Shown: positions 52,803-61,371 of the stretch, in pieces
How the letters are laid out: the number at the start of each line of letters is the position of its first letter
Numbering within the stretch: the stretch's first letter is position 1
Assembly: GCA_003132145.1 (NCBI GenBank)
Contig: PKWU01000018.1
Span: 1 to 61,371 of the forward strand
Source of the DNA: Granulicella sp.
Lineage (GTDB): Bacteria; Acidobacteriota; Terriglobia; Terriglobales; Acidobacteriaceae
DNA: 61,371 bases
Direction of reading: 5' to 3'
The notes under the pieces: generated by a model
What the model was told of the DNA's origin: nothing
Database searches by the model: none
The model's input: the letters and a program-made list of their open reading frames with translations, nothing else
Position numbers and translations under genes: made by a program

Positions 52803-53753
52803 TTGACCCGCGAAGCCCAATCCAACTGCGAGCCGGCGAGCCGGCCCACCCTCCGCCAGGCCCTTGAATTCGGCCTTGCGTGGCTCTTCATCCATCTGCT
52901 GCGCGCTCTGCCGCGGCGCATGGCACGCGCCGCCGGAGCAGCCATTGCAGCCATTGCGTTTGTATCGATGGGCCGCCTGCGCCGCGTGGGCCGGCGCAAC
53001 CTGGAGATGGCCTTCCCCGCGCTGCCCGCCGCCGAGCGCGAGGCGATTCTGCGCCAGGAGTATCGCCACCTGGGCTGGCTGCTCGGCGAGTTCTGCCAGA
53101 TGTCCACCTACACGCAGGAGTATGCCAGCCGCTTCATCCGTTACCAGGGCCTGGAGCATTATCTGGGGGCGCGCGACCGCGGCAAAGGCGTATTTGTGCT
53201 CACCGGCCACCTGGGCGCGTGGGAGCTGTCCAGTTTCTACCACTCGCTGGCCGGCTACCCCATGGGGATGGTGATCCGCCGCCTGGACAATCCTCTGGTG
53301 GACCGCCTGGTCAACCGCATCCGCTGCCAGCACGGCAACCGCGTGCTGCACAAGGACGACTTCGCGCGCGGGCTGATCGGGGCCATGCGAGCGGGCGAGA
53401 CGGTGGGAATCCTGATGGACACCAACATGACGCCGCCGCAGGGACTCTTCGTGCCCTTCTTCGGCGTCGAGGCCTGCACGGCCTCCGGACTGGCGCGGGT
53501 CGCACTCAAGACCGGCGCGGCGGTCCTTCCCGGCTTTCTGCTGTGGGAGGAGCAGGAGCGCCAGTACGTCCTGCGCTTCGGCCCGGAGTTGGAGCTGGCC
53601 GACAGCGGCGACTCCGAGGCCGACGCAGCCAGCAACACCGCGCTGTTCACCGCCGTCATCGAAGAGACCATCCGGGAATACCCCTCGCAGTGGCTGTGGA
53701 TGCACCGCCGCTGGAAGACGCGCCCGCCGGGCCAGCCACCGCTCTACTACTGA
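52803..53753 (+). CDS. LpxL/HtrB-like lipid A acyltransferase family protein
   Basis: The 316-aa membrane-associated acyltransferase has an N-terminal helix region (EFGLAWLFIHLLRALPRRMA), the conserved FPxLPxxExxxILRQxYRHLG-like segment, the catalytic TGHLGAWELSSF (H-x4-E type) and MDTNMTPPQGLFVPFFGVEA, followed by PSQWLWMHRRWKTRP. This order is that of secondary acyltransferases of lipid A or phospholipids. The start is uncertain: a TTG at 52803 is the best placed, since the next in-frame ATG would remove the first helix. Confidence 0.86.
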   Translation: MTREAQSNCEPASRPTLRQALEFGLAWLFIHLLRALPRRMARAAGAAIAAIAFVSMGRLRRVGRRNLEMAFPALPAAEREAILRQEYRHLGWLLGEFCQMSTYTQEYASRFIRYQGLEHYLGARDRGKGVFVLTGHLGAWELSSFYHSLAGYPMGMVIRRLDNPLVDRLVNRIRCQHGNRVLHKDDFARGLIGAMRAGETVGILMDTNMTPPQGLFVPFFGVEACTASGLARVALKTGAAVLPGFLLWEEQERQYVLRFGPELELADSGDSEADAASNTALFTAVIEETIREYPSQWLWMHRRWKTRPPGQPPLYY

Positions 53754-53903
53754 GCTGGATGCGGCCTGCGCCGCTACTCAACCCCTCCACCTGAAGCGCC
53801 GATCGAGAGACTGTGCCGCGACGTCTGCACTCGGCGACTGCGCGCGCGGCGCATAGAATTGAAGTAGCGCCCTGCGGAGCATTCTCGGCGCTCGGGGAGT
53901 GCG

Positions 53904-54449
53904 ATGAGGAGTTTCAAAGAGGTCACGCAGGGCAATCCGATCATGTTTTACGAGTACCTTGCCAAGTGCCTGGTGGGCGTGACCGTCGGATACTTGTTGA
54001 TGCAGACATTTCCCCGTCAAAGCGGCCAGTACTACTGGCTTCTGATCTCCATCCTGCTCTCCATCACGCACGACAATAACAGCAAGGTGGCCCTCGACCG
54101 GATGCGGGGCAATGTGGTCGGCTCGCTGGTGGGGCTGGTCATGTATCTGCTGCACAGTCCGCCGAACCTGCTGACGATCTGCCTCGGCGTGGCGGTGACG
54201 ATCCTGCTCTGCTTCAATATGGATTTGGTCGGGGTCTGCCGCACCGCACTGGTCGGGTTCATCATCGTGATGATCTACGAGGAGACGCACAGCAGTTGGA
54301 CGGGGGCGATCTACCGCATGGTGGGGGTGGTTCTGGGCTGTCTGATCGGGCTCGCCATCAACTACATCTTCCGCAAGATCACCGCTCCGCTGTTTCAGAC
54401 GACGGGCCCCATCGACGACGAAGACACCGTGGACAATGGCGGAGAGTAG
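53904..54449 (+). CDS. FUSC-type membrane protein (aromatic acid exporter-like half)
   Basis: The 181-aa protein consists of about five or six membrane helices (YYWLLISILLSITHDNNSKV, GNVVGSLVGLVMYLLHSPPN, YRMVGVVLGCLIGLAINYIF), with the DRMRGNVVGSLVG motif of the FUSC/aromatic acid exporter family. Full exporters have two such units and a cytoplasmic domain; this is a single unit and might work as a dimer. The function is inferred from the fold only. Confidence 0.7.
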   Translation: MRSFKEVTQGNPIMFYEYLAKCLVGVTVGYLLMQTFPRQSGQYYWLLISILLSITHDNNSKVALDRMRGNVVGSLVGLVMYLLHSPPNLLTICLGVAVTILLCFNMDLVGVCRTALVGFIIVMIYEETHSSWTGAIYRMVGVVLGCLIGLAINYIFRKITAPLFQTTGPIDDEDTVDNGGE

Positions 54450-54552
54450 CGGTTCTGGCAGCCCACCTCCAAATTCCAGGTTTGCATCGTCATGGATTCC
54501 GGCATCTCACTTCAGGGAGGCCGGCATTGGATGCCGGGCCTCGGAGAATGCC

Positions 54553-54723
54553 ATGTCCTTTGGGATTTATGCAGTCGGTTATCTGATCTTCATCGTTGGT
54601 GTGGCGTACCTCGCGCACCTGTTGCATGTCCGGGAGACTTACATCGTGGCTATGGCCATCATTCTGTTTGGCGCTGGGATTGTAACCGGCGTCCAGAAGA
54701 CGCGCAGCAAGGACCCCAGCTAG
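54553..54723 (+). CDS. Small two-helix membrane protein
   Basis: The 56-aa protein has two hydrophobic helices (GYLIFIVGVAYLAHLL and YIVAMAIILFGAGIVTGV) joined by HVRET and a basic tail. GGAG lies 7 bases before the ATG at 54553; the longer frame to 54436 is repeat-like and rejected. A CCGGCAT...ATGCCGG hairpin lies just upstream. The function is unknown. The following 208 bases show no gene. Confidence 0.55.
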   Translation: MSFGIYAVGYLIFIVGVAYLAHLLHVRETYIVAMAIILFGAGIVTGVQKTRSKDPS

Positions 54724-54931
54724 AAGCGCCGCCGGCCCGCGGACCCGCAAGCGCGCCGTGGGTGCGCGCGATTGACGGCGGAAGGCCGCAGAGGTAATAC
54801 TCAGGAGCCGGGCCCATCGACCATCCGCATCTCTCGGCGGAGTTCATGGGCCTCGACTTGTTGGCGGCTCTCACCGCCGGACAAACCAACGCGATGACTT
54901 TTCTGAGACGGTTTCAGCCCCGAGGTGCAGC

Positions 54932-55372
54932 ATGAGCGAAATGACGACGACCGTGGACGCAATCCTGAGGCATAAGACGAGCGGGATCTTGTCGATCTCG
55001 CCGGACGACTCCGTCTATCGCGCCATCGAGATCATGGCGGAGAAGGGCGTGGGCGCGCTGCTGGTGATGAAGGGTGCGGAACTGGTGGGGATCCTCAGCG
55101 AGCGCGACTACGCGCGCAAGGTGGTGCTGCAGGGCCACTCGTCGAAGGAGATGAGGGTTGCCGAGATCATGAGCAGCCCGGTCATCTCCGTCTCGCGCAA
55201 GCATACCGTGGGCGAGTGCCTGCGCATCATTACGGACAGCCACATCCGCCACCTGCCGGTGACGGAAGCGGGCGCCGTGGTGGGCGTGCTCTCCATCGGC
55301 GACCTGGTGAACTTCGTCATCACCGAGCAGCAGGAGACAATCCGCCACCTGCAGGCTTACATCTCGGGATAG
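54932..55372 (+). CDS. Two-CBS-domain protein
   Basis: The 146-aa protein is a pair of CBS domains: first about 15-70 ([34 protein letters not shown]), second about 80-135 ([40 protein letters not shown]). Such stand-alone pairs bind adenine nucleotides and modulate partner enzymes; the partner is not indicated. Confidence 0.9.
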   Translation: MSEMTTTVDAILRHKTSGILSISPDDSVYRAIEIMAEKGVGALLVMKGAELVGILSERDYARKVVLQGHSSKEMRVAEIMSSPVISVSRKHTVGECLRIITDSHIRHLPVTEAGAVVGVLSIGDLVNFVITEQQETIRHLQAYISG

Positions 55373-55485
55373 CGAACCAAGCCGGTTTGCAGGATGCCGC
55401 CGTCCTTCGCGTTCTTTGCGAAATGGGTGGGCTACGACTTTGCCAAATGGGTGGAATGCGACTTGCCGGAATCGAGGAATCAATC

Positions 55486-55950
55486 ATGAAACAGTATGGA
55501 CGGACTGGTCTATTGCTCCTCTTGGGCATACCTTATCTGATCGGATGCTCAGGCCCAAGAGGAGTTGAGAAGCAGATCGGCGCTTATATCGAGAAGAACT
55601 GTGCCGGGCACTCGCCATGTGTAATTGATCTTCGAGGAGCGGCACCGTTCGTGTGGGACAAAATGTATGTTTTTGACTACACAGCAAGCCGCGCCGAAAT
55701 AGAGCTTGCAGTCGGTAGAAAGCTTGGAAGCTACCGCGAATTATCTCGGTATTTTGTTTTCACAAAAAGTGGAGACATCGTTCGGTATGAGTATGAGACC
55801 ACGAATATCGAACATCCATTTAAGGATCAGGTTGTGTTCGCTATGCCCGACTCGGTTAAATATCAGGAATACGGCGCAGACTCCTCATTCAACGTCTCTC
55901 AACAGAGCAGCGAAGCGGGGTCGTACTACCTCCTACAGCCTGTGAAATGA
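55486..55950 (+). CDS. Small putative lipoprotein
   Basis: The 154-aa protein has a lipoprotein signal (LLLLLGIPYLIGC, lipobox LIGC with the cysteine at about 21) followed by a soluble part with VEKQIGAYIEKNCAGHSPCV and EYGADSSFNVSQQSSEAG. No domain is recognised. Base composition is clearly lower in GC than the surroundings. A direct repeat AAATGGGTGG (55421 and 55445) lies just upstream. Confidence 0.65.
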   Translation: MKQYGRTGLLLLLGIPYLIGCSGPRGVEKQIGAYIEKNCAGHSPCVIDLRGAAPFVWDKMYVFDYTASRAEIELAVGRKLGSYRELSRYFVFTKSGDIVRYEYETTNIEHPFKDQVVFAMPDSVKYQEYGADSSFNVSQQSSEAGSYYLLQPVK

Positions 55951-56078
55951 ACGAGCGTCCTCCGGGGCGGATTGTTGGCTGTTGGGTCTCCGTGGGGGGC
56001 TGGCCCACACACCGTTTTCTTCAACCTTACGAAGCGTCCGTACCCCATTCATCGCGCATTTGTCTTATGCGATGATGG

Positions 56079-56822
56079 CTATGGCGCGTCGTCGCTTGAG
56101 TCGTTCTCTTCGACCAACGAGGCTGTGCCGACGACGTCGAAGGTCATTGCGTCGCCGCCGGTGGGCTGGAGGGTGACGCGCATGGGTTCGCGCTGCCAGA
56201 CGGCCGGCTTGCAGACGGGCGAGGCGTGCGCGGGCTGGGGCCATTTGCCGATCTGCTTCTGGACGACGGCGCGGCGCGCTCCGAGCTGCGCGACGATGGC
56301 AAACAGTCCTCCCCGAGCGGTCTCGGCGGTGCCGCAGTAGGCCGCATAGTCGCGGAACCAGACCGCGTCGGAGACCTCGGTGTCGAAGTCGGGCAGGTGC
56401 AGCGCGGTGACGTGGCCGGTGGTGCGATCGACCAGCAGCCATGGGCCGGGCTGCCAGCTCCAGCGCGGGGCCGCGTCGCCGGGCAGCGCGTCGTTCAGGC
56501 GCAGCGCGCGGCGAATGGTGAAGCTGCGGTCGGTAACGTCGTGGGCATCGCCGGTGGTCCACTCCTTCTGGCGGCCGTCGACGGTGAGCGGGCGGACCTT
56601 CAGCGTGACTGTGTCCGCGGGCTTGCCGGTTGCGGGCGCGGTCTCGGGCGACGTGTAGGGGACCTTGCGCACCGCGCCCAGCGCCACGACGTGGGCCTTG
56701 GCGGGAGCGGCGAAGGCAATGGGTTGCGATAGGGGCAGGAGGCCCATCGACAGAAGACCGAGCGGCAGTAGACCGAGCGTCCAACCCGGCAGGCGCACAA
56801 CAGCGGAGCGAAAGATCTGCAT
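56079..56822 (-). CDS. Secreted protein of unknown function
   Basis: The 247-aa protein has an N-terminal hydrophobic stretch (LGLLPLGLLSMGLLPLSQPI) ending in AFAAPA, a probable signal sequence. The mature part contains RWSWQPGPWLLVDRTTGHVT, DAVWFRDYAAYCG and an acidic tail (VEENDSSDDAP). No family is recognised. The start at 56822 is the Met preceding the signal; the longer frame to 56996 lacks features. Confidence 0.68.
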   Translation of the reverse strand: MQIFRSAVVRLPGWTLGLLPLGLLSMGLLPLSQPIAFAAPAKAHVVALGAVRKVPYTSPETAPATGKPADTVTLKVRPLTVDGRQKEWTTGDAHDVTDRSFTIRRALRLNDALPGDAAPRWSWQPGPWLLVDRTTGHVTALHLPDFDTEVSDAVWFRDYAAYCGTAETARGGLFAIVAQLGARRAVVQKQIGKWPQPAHASPVCKPAVWQREPMRVTLQPTGGDAMTFDVVGTASLVEENDSSDDAP

Positions 56823-57068
56823 GCGCGGCAGAGTATCGCGGTTGGCCCGCGGAAGCAAGCAGAGTTTTTCAACGGCGGCTTCGGCGCGGAGATTTGCAGA
56901 GGCCCCGCGTTTCCGTCGAGCGGCGCGGAGTAGTATCGTTGTGTCAGGACGCGTGCGGCCAACCGCGCGCGCGTTGCGGATGTCGCTGGTCCGCATAGGC
57001 CCGTTGAGGCTTGACCGCCAACCGCACCAACCATTTTTCAGGCAACCAGGAAAGGAAACATACGAACC

Positions 57069-57614
57069 ATGTGGAAACCGAACCAGGCTGGACCGATCTC
57101 ACCCTCTACCCCTGAGCCCACGCGTCCGGGGACGGCCCCGGCGCCGACCATCTACGAGTCCAGCACCCCAAAACCGGCGGCAGCGACCGCCGGTAGCCCG
57201 GTTCTGCCAAGCGGCGAACAGGCCACCATCGGCAAGTCGCTCTTCGTCAAGGGCGAGGTCTCCGGCTCGGAGTCGCTGTACATCGACGGCAAGGTGGAAG
57301 GCACCATCAACCTGCCCGGCAACCGCGTCACGGTGGGCCGCAATGGACAGGTGGCGGCCAACATCCTGGCCCGCGAGGTGGTGGTGCTGGGCAAGGTGCG
57401 CGGCAACGTGACTGCCAGCGACCGCGTGGACATCCGCAGCGAAGGATCGCTGACCGGGGACGTGGCCGCCGCGCGCATCTCCATCGAGGACGGCGCGTAC
57501 TTCAAGGGCGGCATCGACATCCGCAAGCCGGGCGACGGGAAGAATGGCCATGGCGCCGTGGCCGCCGCAGAGCCCGCCGCAGTCATCCCTAGCGCAAATT
57601 TACCCTTGAAGTAG
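57069..57614 (+). CDS. Bactofilin (polymer-forming cytoskeletal protein)
   Basis: The 181-aa protein has a proline-rich N-terminal tail and a bactofilin core about residues 50-155, a right-handed beta-helix with regularly spaced glycine/valine turns (ATIGKSLFVKGEVSGSESLY, VEGTINLPGNRVTVGRNGQV, VLGKVRGNVTASDRVDIRSE). Bactofilins self-assemble without nucleotides and help localise cell-wall or polysaccharide enzymes. The C-terminal tail is alanine-rich. Confidence 0.9.
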   Translation: MWKPNQAGPISPSTPEPTRPGTAPAPTIYESSTPKPAAATAGSPVLPSGEQATIGKSLFVKGEVSGSESLYIDGKVEGTINLPGNRVTVGRNGQVAANILAREVVVLGKVRGNVTASDRVDIRSEGSLTGDVAAARISIEDGAYFKGGIDIRKPGDGKNGHGAVAAAEPAAVIPSANLPLK

Positions 57615-57769
57615 AGCGGCGCGCAGAATGCGTGCGCTGCTTTTTCTCACCGCGAAAGCACAAATGGCCCTGGCGAGTTCGCCGGGGCCGCTTTGCGTTG
57701 GAGACCAGACAGAATCCCATCGCTCAACATGGCTCGCACTCGCTCCCGTTGACTCAGCCTGCACAATGG

Positions 57770-58753
57770 CTATGGAATCAGCAGAACCTTGCCGGTGGTC
57801 TTGCGGCTCTCCAGATCGCGGTGGGCCTGGGCTGCATCGGCCAGTGCGTAGCTGTGTTCGATGCGCAGCTTGAGGCTTCCGTCGGCGACCCAGCCGAGCA
57901 TATCGCCGGCGCGCTGCACCATCTCCTCGCGGCTTGCAATGTAGTCCTTCAGCCCGGGCCGCGTCACGTACAGCGAGCCGCGCGTCGAGAGTTGGATCAG
58001 GTCGATGGGCGCCACCGCGCCGCTCGATGCGCCGAAGAGAACCAGAAGTCCGCGCGGAGCCAGCGAGGACAGACTGCCTTCAAACGTCGTCTTGCCGACC
58101 GAGTCGTAGACCACGCGAACGCCTGCGCCAGCGGTCAGCTCGCGCACGCGGGCGGCGAAGTCCTCGCGTGTGTAGATGATGGCCTCGTCGGCCCCGGCTG
58201 CACGCGCCAGCGCGGCCTTCTCTTCAGTCGATACGGTTGCGAAGACACGCGCGCCCTGCCGCTTCGCCATCTGGATGAGCAGCAGCCCGACGCCGCCCGC
58301 GCCCGCGTGGACCAGCACCGCGTCTCCCTTCTGAATGGCATAGGTCGAGTGCGCAAGGTAGTGCGCCGTCATTCCTTGCAGCATCGCCGCGGCGGCCTGG
58401 CGCGTGGTGATGCCGTCGGGAACTGCAATCAGGCGAGCCACCGGCGCGACCGCGAACTGTGCGTAGGTTGCGGGAACGCCGCACCACGCAACGCGGTCGC
58501 CGACTTTGAACGAGGCCGCATCGGTCGAGTCCGTACCTGGCCCAAGAGCCAGCACGACGCCCGCCGCCTCCTGCCCGGGAATGAACGGCAGCGGCGAGGC
58601 GTAGCGTCCCTCGCGCAGGTAGACATCGATGAAGTTGACGCCGCAGGCCTCGATCTGGACGAGAGCCTCGCCGGGGCCGGGCGTGGGGGTGGGCAGCTCG
58701 CGAAGCCGAAGAACCTCGGCCCCGCCGGTTTCGGTGATCTGGATGGCTCGCAT
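57770..58753 (-). CDS. NADPH:quinone oxidoreductase, zinc-independent MDR family
   Basis: The 327-aa protein has the medium-chain dehydrogenase fold without zinc ligands: MRAIQITETGGAEVLRLREL, GQEAAGVVLALGPGT, the NADPH-binding VHAGAGGVGLLLIQMAKRQG and YDSVGKTTFEGSLSSLAPRG. This fits quinone oxidoreductase (QOR/crotonyl reductase-like) enzymes. It is convergent with bactofilin and appears monocistronic. Confidence 0.88.
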   Translation of the reverse strand: MRAIQITETGGAEVLRLRELPTPTPGPGEALVQIEACGVNFIDVYLREGRYASPLPFIPGQEAAGVVLALGPGTDSTDAASFKVGDRVAWCGVPATYAQFAVAPVARLIAVPDGITTRQAAAAMLQGMTAHYLAHSTYAIQKGDAVLVHAGAGGVGLLLIQMAKRQGARVFATVSTEEKAALARAAGADEAIIYTREDFAARVRELTAGAGVRVVYDSVGKTTFEGSLSSLAPRGLLVLFGASSGAVAPIDLIQLSTRGSLYVTRPGLKDYIASREEMVQRAGDMLGWVADGSLKLRIEHSYALADAAQAHRDLESRKTTGKVLLIP

Positions 58754-58902
58754 AATGATTCGATGCTACCGCGTGCGCGGCGATGCAGGAAGCGAAACCG
58801 CATCCCTGCCAGTCGCCGCGATTCGTTCGCAGCCACACTCGCCGCGGACTCGACGCAACCCGCCGTGCGCTCGCCCCCGCTTTCTGAGACAATGGACTCC
58901 GC

Positions 58903-59376
58903 ATGCAACCCGACAATCTGATCTCCCTCAAAGACGATATGGTGGCCTTCATCGCCGGCCACGGCCTCCGCCGCTTCAATGGATACATCACCGACGAAGT
59001 TCCCACCGTCATCTTCGAGGACGAAGACGCGGACTCGTGGAAGGACTTCGTGGAGCACGCCAAGGCCGCCAGCGCCAGCTTTGTCACCATGAGCGAGGTG
59101 ACGCTGGAGAAGTCCGACGTTGCCATCCTGCTGGAGCAGTTGCGCGACCAGACCTACCCCGACGCCGACGCCATCGAGATCGAAGACGCCGAGAGCCTGG
59201 TGAAACACGTCGGCCAGATCGGCTACCTGCAACTTGGCTTCGCCCACCAGGGCGTGATGTTCCTCTTCGAGACCTCGACCGACTGGTACGAGCAGTTCCA
59301 GGAGCTGATCGAGACGGTCACCGACCTGGGCGGCATCGTGGTCGACGACCACGATCACGACCACGACGAGGACTGA
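58903..59376 (+). CDS. Acidic protein of unknown function with a His/Asp tail
   Basis: The 157-aa soluble protein is strongly acidic throughout (FEDEDADSWKDF, YPDADAIEIEDAESLVKH) and ends in VVDDHDHDHDED, a tail that could bind divalent metals. The middle part LGFAHQGVMFLFETSTDWYE looks well folded. I do not recognise the family. It lies 5 bases upstream of recJ and is probably co-transcribed. Confidence 0.7.
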   Translation: MQPDNLISLKDDMVAFIAGHGLRRFNGYITDEVPTVIFEDEDADSWKDFVEHAKAASASFVTMSEVTLEKSDVAILLEQLRDQTYPDADAIEIEDAESLVKHVGQIGYLQLGFAHQGVMFLFETSTDWYEQFQELIETVTDLGGIVVDDHDHDHDED

Positions 59377-59381
59377 CGCAA

Positions 59382-61340
59382 GTGCCGTCGAAGTTGCCGG
59401 ACCGGGATTCGCCAGCGGTGCAAGAACAATCCAATTCAGCGCCGTCGCCCGCGTGGATATTGAGAGCGGGCGCGGAAGCGCAGACGGTCCAGACCTTGGC
59501 AGCGCATCTCGTCTGCCCGGCAGCCATCGCGCGGATTCTGGTTACGCGCGGCATCGACACGCCCTCGGCGGCCGAGGCTTTTCTCAACCCCACGCTGGAA
59601 GCGCTGCTTGACGACCCGGCGAACGATCCGGCGCAACTGCTTGGCATGGACGCCGCCGTCGAGCGAATTCTGCGCGCAATTCGCAACGCCGAACCGGTCC
59701 TGATCTACGGCGACTACGACGTGGACGGCACCACGGCGACCGCATTGCTGAAGACCACCATCGAGCGCATCGCCCTCGCGATCGATCCGCAAAAACCCGC
59801 ACAGGTCACCTATCACCTTCCCCACCGCATCCGCGAGGGATACGGGATGCAGAACGCAATCCTCGGCGAAGCGGCTGCGTCCGGCGTGCGGCTGGTGATC
59901 AGCGTGGACACGGGAATCCGCGCCATCGCCGAGGCGGTGGAGGCGCGCGCACTCGCGCTCGACCTCATCGTCACCGACCACCACCTGCCCGACGACTCCG
60001 CGCTCCCCGACGCGCTCGCCGTCATCAACCCCACGCAGCACGGATGCCCCTATCCCAACAAGAACCTCTGCGGGGCCGCTGTCGCATTCAAGCTGGCGCA
60101 GGCGCTGCTCGCGGCCGCAGCAGTGCTCACGCCGGACGCCGCCGCCTTCCGCGCGCGCACTCGCGACGTGCTTCTGCCCTCGTTCCTCAAGCTGGTGGCC
60201 ATTGCCACGATTGCAGACTCCGTGCCGCTCACGGGCGAGAACCGGGCGATTGCGGCTCTGGGCCTTGCCGCGCTTGCCAACCCCGTTCAGCCCGGCCTGC
60301 GCGCGTTGATGCAGCTGGCGAAGATTCCCCTGGACCGCGCGCCCACCGCGACCGAGATCGGCTTCCGCCTCGCGCCGCGCATCAACGCCGCCGGACGGAT
60401 GGACATCGCGGACGATGTGGTCGAGCTGCTGCTCACCCGCGACGCGGCCCGCGCGCGCGAGCTGGCCGGGAAGCTCGACCGCCTCAATCAGGACCGCCGC
60501 GCCTCCGAGGCACGCGCGCTGGAGGCCATCGACCGCGAGCTGCTTACGCTGGTCGATTGCGATGGCGAGTACCCGCGCGAGTGCCTCATCCTCGACAATC
60601 CCGACTGGCATCGCGGCGTGCTGGGCATTCTGGCCTCGCGCGTGGTGGAGCGCACGGGGCGGCCCGCGCTCATTGTCACCCACGCCGACGGCGACGCGCA
60701 CGGATCGGGCCGCTCCGTCCCCGGCTTCCATCTGCTCGACGCCATCACATTCGCCGATAAAGCGGGTGCCCCAGGTCTCGATTCTGAGACCTGGGAAGGA
60801 CCGCTCTTCCATCGCTTCGGAGGCCACGCCCACGCGGTCGGCTTCTCGCTTGCCTCCGAGCGGCTTCCCCTGCTGCGCGCGCGCATGAAGTCCTACGCCG
60901 CCGCTCATCTCACCGACTCGCTCCTCATCCCGCAGCTCGACTACGACGCCGAGCTCTCGCTGGCCGAGATCACGCCCAGTCTGATGGCCTGGGTCGCGCG
61001 CCTCGCCCCCTTCGGCATGGGCAACCCCGAGCCGGTCTTTCTCACGCGCGACGTTACGCTCGCCGCGCCCATTCGCCTGATTCAGGACAAACACATCGCC
61101 CTGCAACTGATGCAGTGCGGCCCACGGCAGCAATCCGATCCTGCCGCAATCCCGGCCCTCGGCTGGAGCCGCGACCCGCTCGGCTGGCCCGCTCGCTGCA
61201 CTCGGCTGGCGCTGGCCAAAGGCTCCGTCGTCGACGTTCTCTACCGCCTGCGGCACAACACCGGCCGCTACGCCAGCCCTCACTTCGGCGGCCTCGAACT
61301 GGAGCTTGCCGACCTGCGACCGGCCAGCGCGCCGCTGTAG
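59382..61340 (+). CDS. recJ: Single-stranded-DNA exonuclease RecJ, with a palindrome-derived insert
   Basis: RecJ degrades single-stranded DNA 5' to 3' in recombination and mismatch repair. The 652-aa protein has the DHH-family motifs: YGDYDVDGTTATALL, SVDTGIRA, VTDHHLPDD, and in the DHHA1 part SGRSVPGFHLLDAI and FHRFGGHAHAVGFSL. Between these last two, about 14 residues (KAGAPGLDSETWEG) are encoded by a palindromic repeat at 60762-60796; relatives have a shorter link there. The start is a GTG at 59382, just after the preceding stop. Confidence 0.92.
   Translation: MPSKLPDRDSPAVQEQSNSAPSPAWILRAGAEAQTVQTLAAHLVCPAAIARILVTRGIDTPSAAEAFLNPTLEALLDDPANDPAQLLGMDAAVERILRAIRNAEPVLIYGDYDVDGTTATALLKTTIERIALAIDPQKPAQVTYHLPHRIREGYGMQNAILGEAAASGVRLVISVDTGIRAIAEAVEARALALDLIVTDHHLPDDSALPDALAVINPTQHGCPYPNKNLCGAAVAFKLAQALLAAAAVLTPDAAAFRARTRDVLLPSFLKLVAIATIADSVPLTGENRAIAALGLAALANPVQPGLRALMQLAKIPLDRAPTATEIGFRLAPRINAAGRMDIADDVVELLLTRDAARARELAGKLDRLNQDRRASEARALEAIDRELLTLVDCDGEYPRECLILDNPDWHRGVLGILASRVVERTGRPALIVTHADGDAHGSGRSVPGFHLLDAITFADKAGAPGLDSETWEGPLFHRFGGHAHAVGFSLASERLPLLRARMKSYAAAHLTDSLLIPQLDYDAELSLAEITPSLMAWVARLAPFGMGNPEPVFLTRDVTLAAPIRLIQDKHIALQLMQCGPRQQSDPAAIPALGWSRDPLGWPARCTRLALAKGSVVDVLYRLRHNTGRYASPHFGGLELELADLRPASAPL
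60762..60796. repeat. TGGGGCACCC palindromic element inserted in frame in recJ
   Basis: CCCAGGTCTC (60770-60779) pairs perfectly with GAGACCTGGG (60786-60795) around GATTCT, preceded by GCGGGTGCC. It is the inverse complement of the intergenic family members at 26898, 31276 and 48758, and is translated as part of recJ. Confidence 0.8.
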
Positions 61341-61371
61341 TCCTCGTCCAGAGCGGTTTCACCGCAACCGT

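Noticed and set aside
59436..61283. A 615-codon open frame on the minus strand opposite recJ
   Set aside because: Antisense shadow; RecJ DHH motifs on the plus strand are decisive.

Overview
The window is GC-rich chromosomal DNA that most resembles a soil acidobacterium (Terriglobia/Acidobacteriaceae type). Supporting this are two tandem VWFA-related proteins of the kind annotated almost only in Acidobacteria, the overall gene content, and dispersed short palindromic repeats. No rRNA, CRISPR array or complete mobile element is visible; a fragment of an IS481-type transposase opens the window.

Layout. (1) 0.3-8.3 kb, minus strand: a six-gene Hyf/Ech-like membrane oxidoreductase operon (small subunit fused to a ferredoxin domain, NuoCD-like large subunit, and HyfF-, HyfE-, HyfC- and HyfB-like membrane subunits) behind an ArsR-type regulator with a palindromic operator. 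The large subunit has lost all four Ni-binding cysteines, so this is an energy-converting hydrogenase-related (Ehr) complex and not a hydrogenase. The HyfB-like gene carries a frameshift. (2) 8.6-15.9 kb: tRNA-Ser(CGA), rimI-tsaB, the pyruvate dehydrogenase E1 gene aceE, a lower-GC cassette (HigB-like toxin, long HigA-like antitoxin, DUF3467 protein), and an E1-alpha-like protein without the thiamine diphosphate motif. (3) 15.9-36.3 kb: surface polysaccharide genes (wzi-like, uxs, ugd, wzc-like BY-kinase, wza-like exporter, three glycosyltransferases, an asnB-type amidotransferase, an acetyltransferase and a PHP-type tyrosine phosphatase), interrupted by a 1.3-kb repeat-rich gene-free stretch, a single-domain response regulator, a GH13 amylase and purQ. 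(4) 36.3-41.7 kb: a beta-propeller-like secreted protein, an SDR, a secreted regulatory-like domain protein and groES-groEL under a sigma70-like promoter overlapped by a CIRCE operator. (5) 41.7-46.9 kb: a cobalamin riboswitch controlling a BtuB-like TonB receptor, followed by two VWFA proteins. Between the VWFA genes lie a leftover btuB 3' end and a second copy of the terminator, the scar of a tandem duplication. (6) 47-61.3 kb: ordinary housekeeping and membrane genes (GMC oxidoreductase, HU, dcd, LuxR regulator, SYLF protein, LpxL-like acyltransferase, FUSC protein, CBS protein, lipoprotein, bactofilin, quinone oxidoreductase, recJ).

Across the window a family of hairpins ending in TGGGGCACCC recurs. 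The arms differ between copies but mostly still pair. Copies sit between genes and also in frame inside rimI and recJ, where they add peptide segments. The most unusual observations are these in-frame palindromes, the riboswitch-linked BtuB/VWFA duplication, the cysteine-less Ehr complex, the three-gene toxin-antitoxin/DUF3467 cassette and the E1-alpha pseudoenzyme. All functions are read from sequence by eye; none was confirmed by database search.
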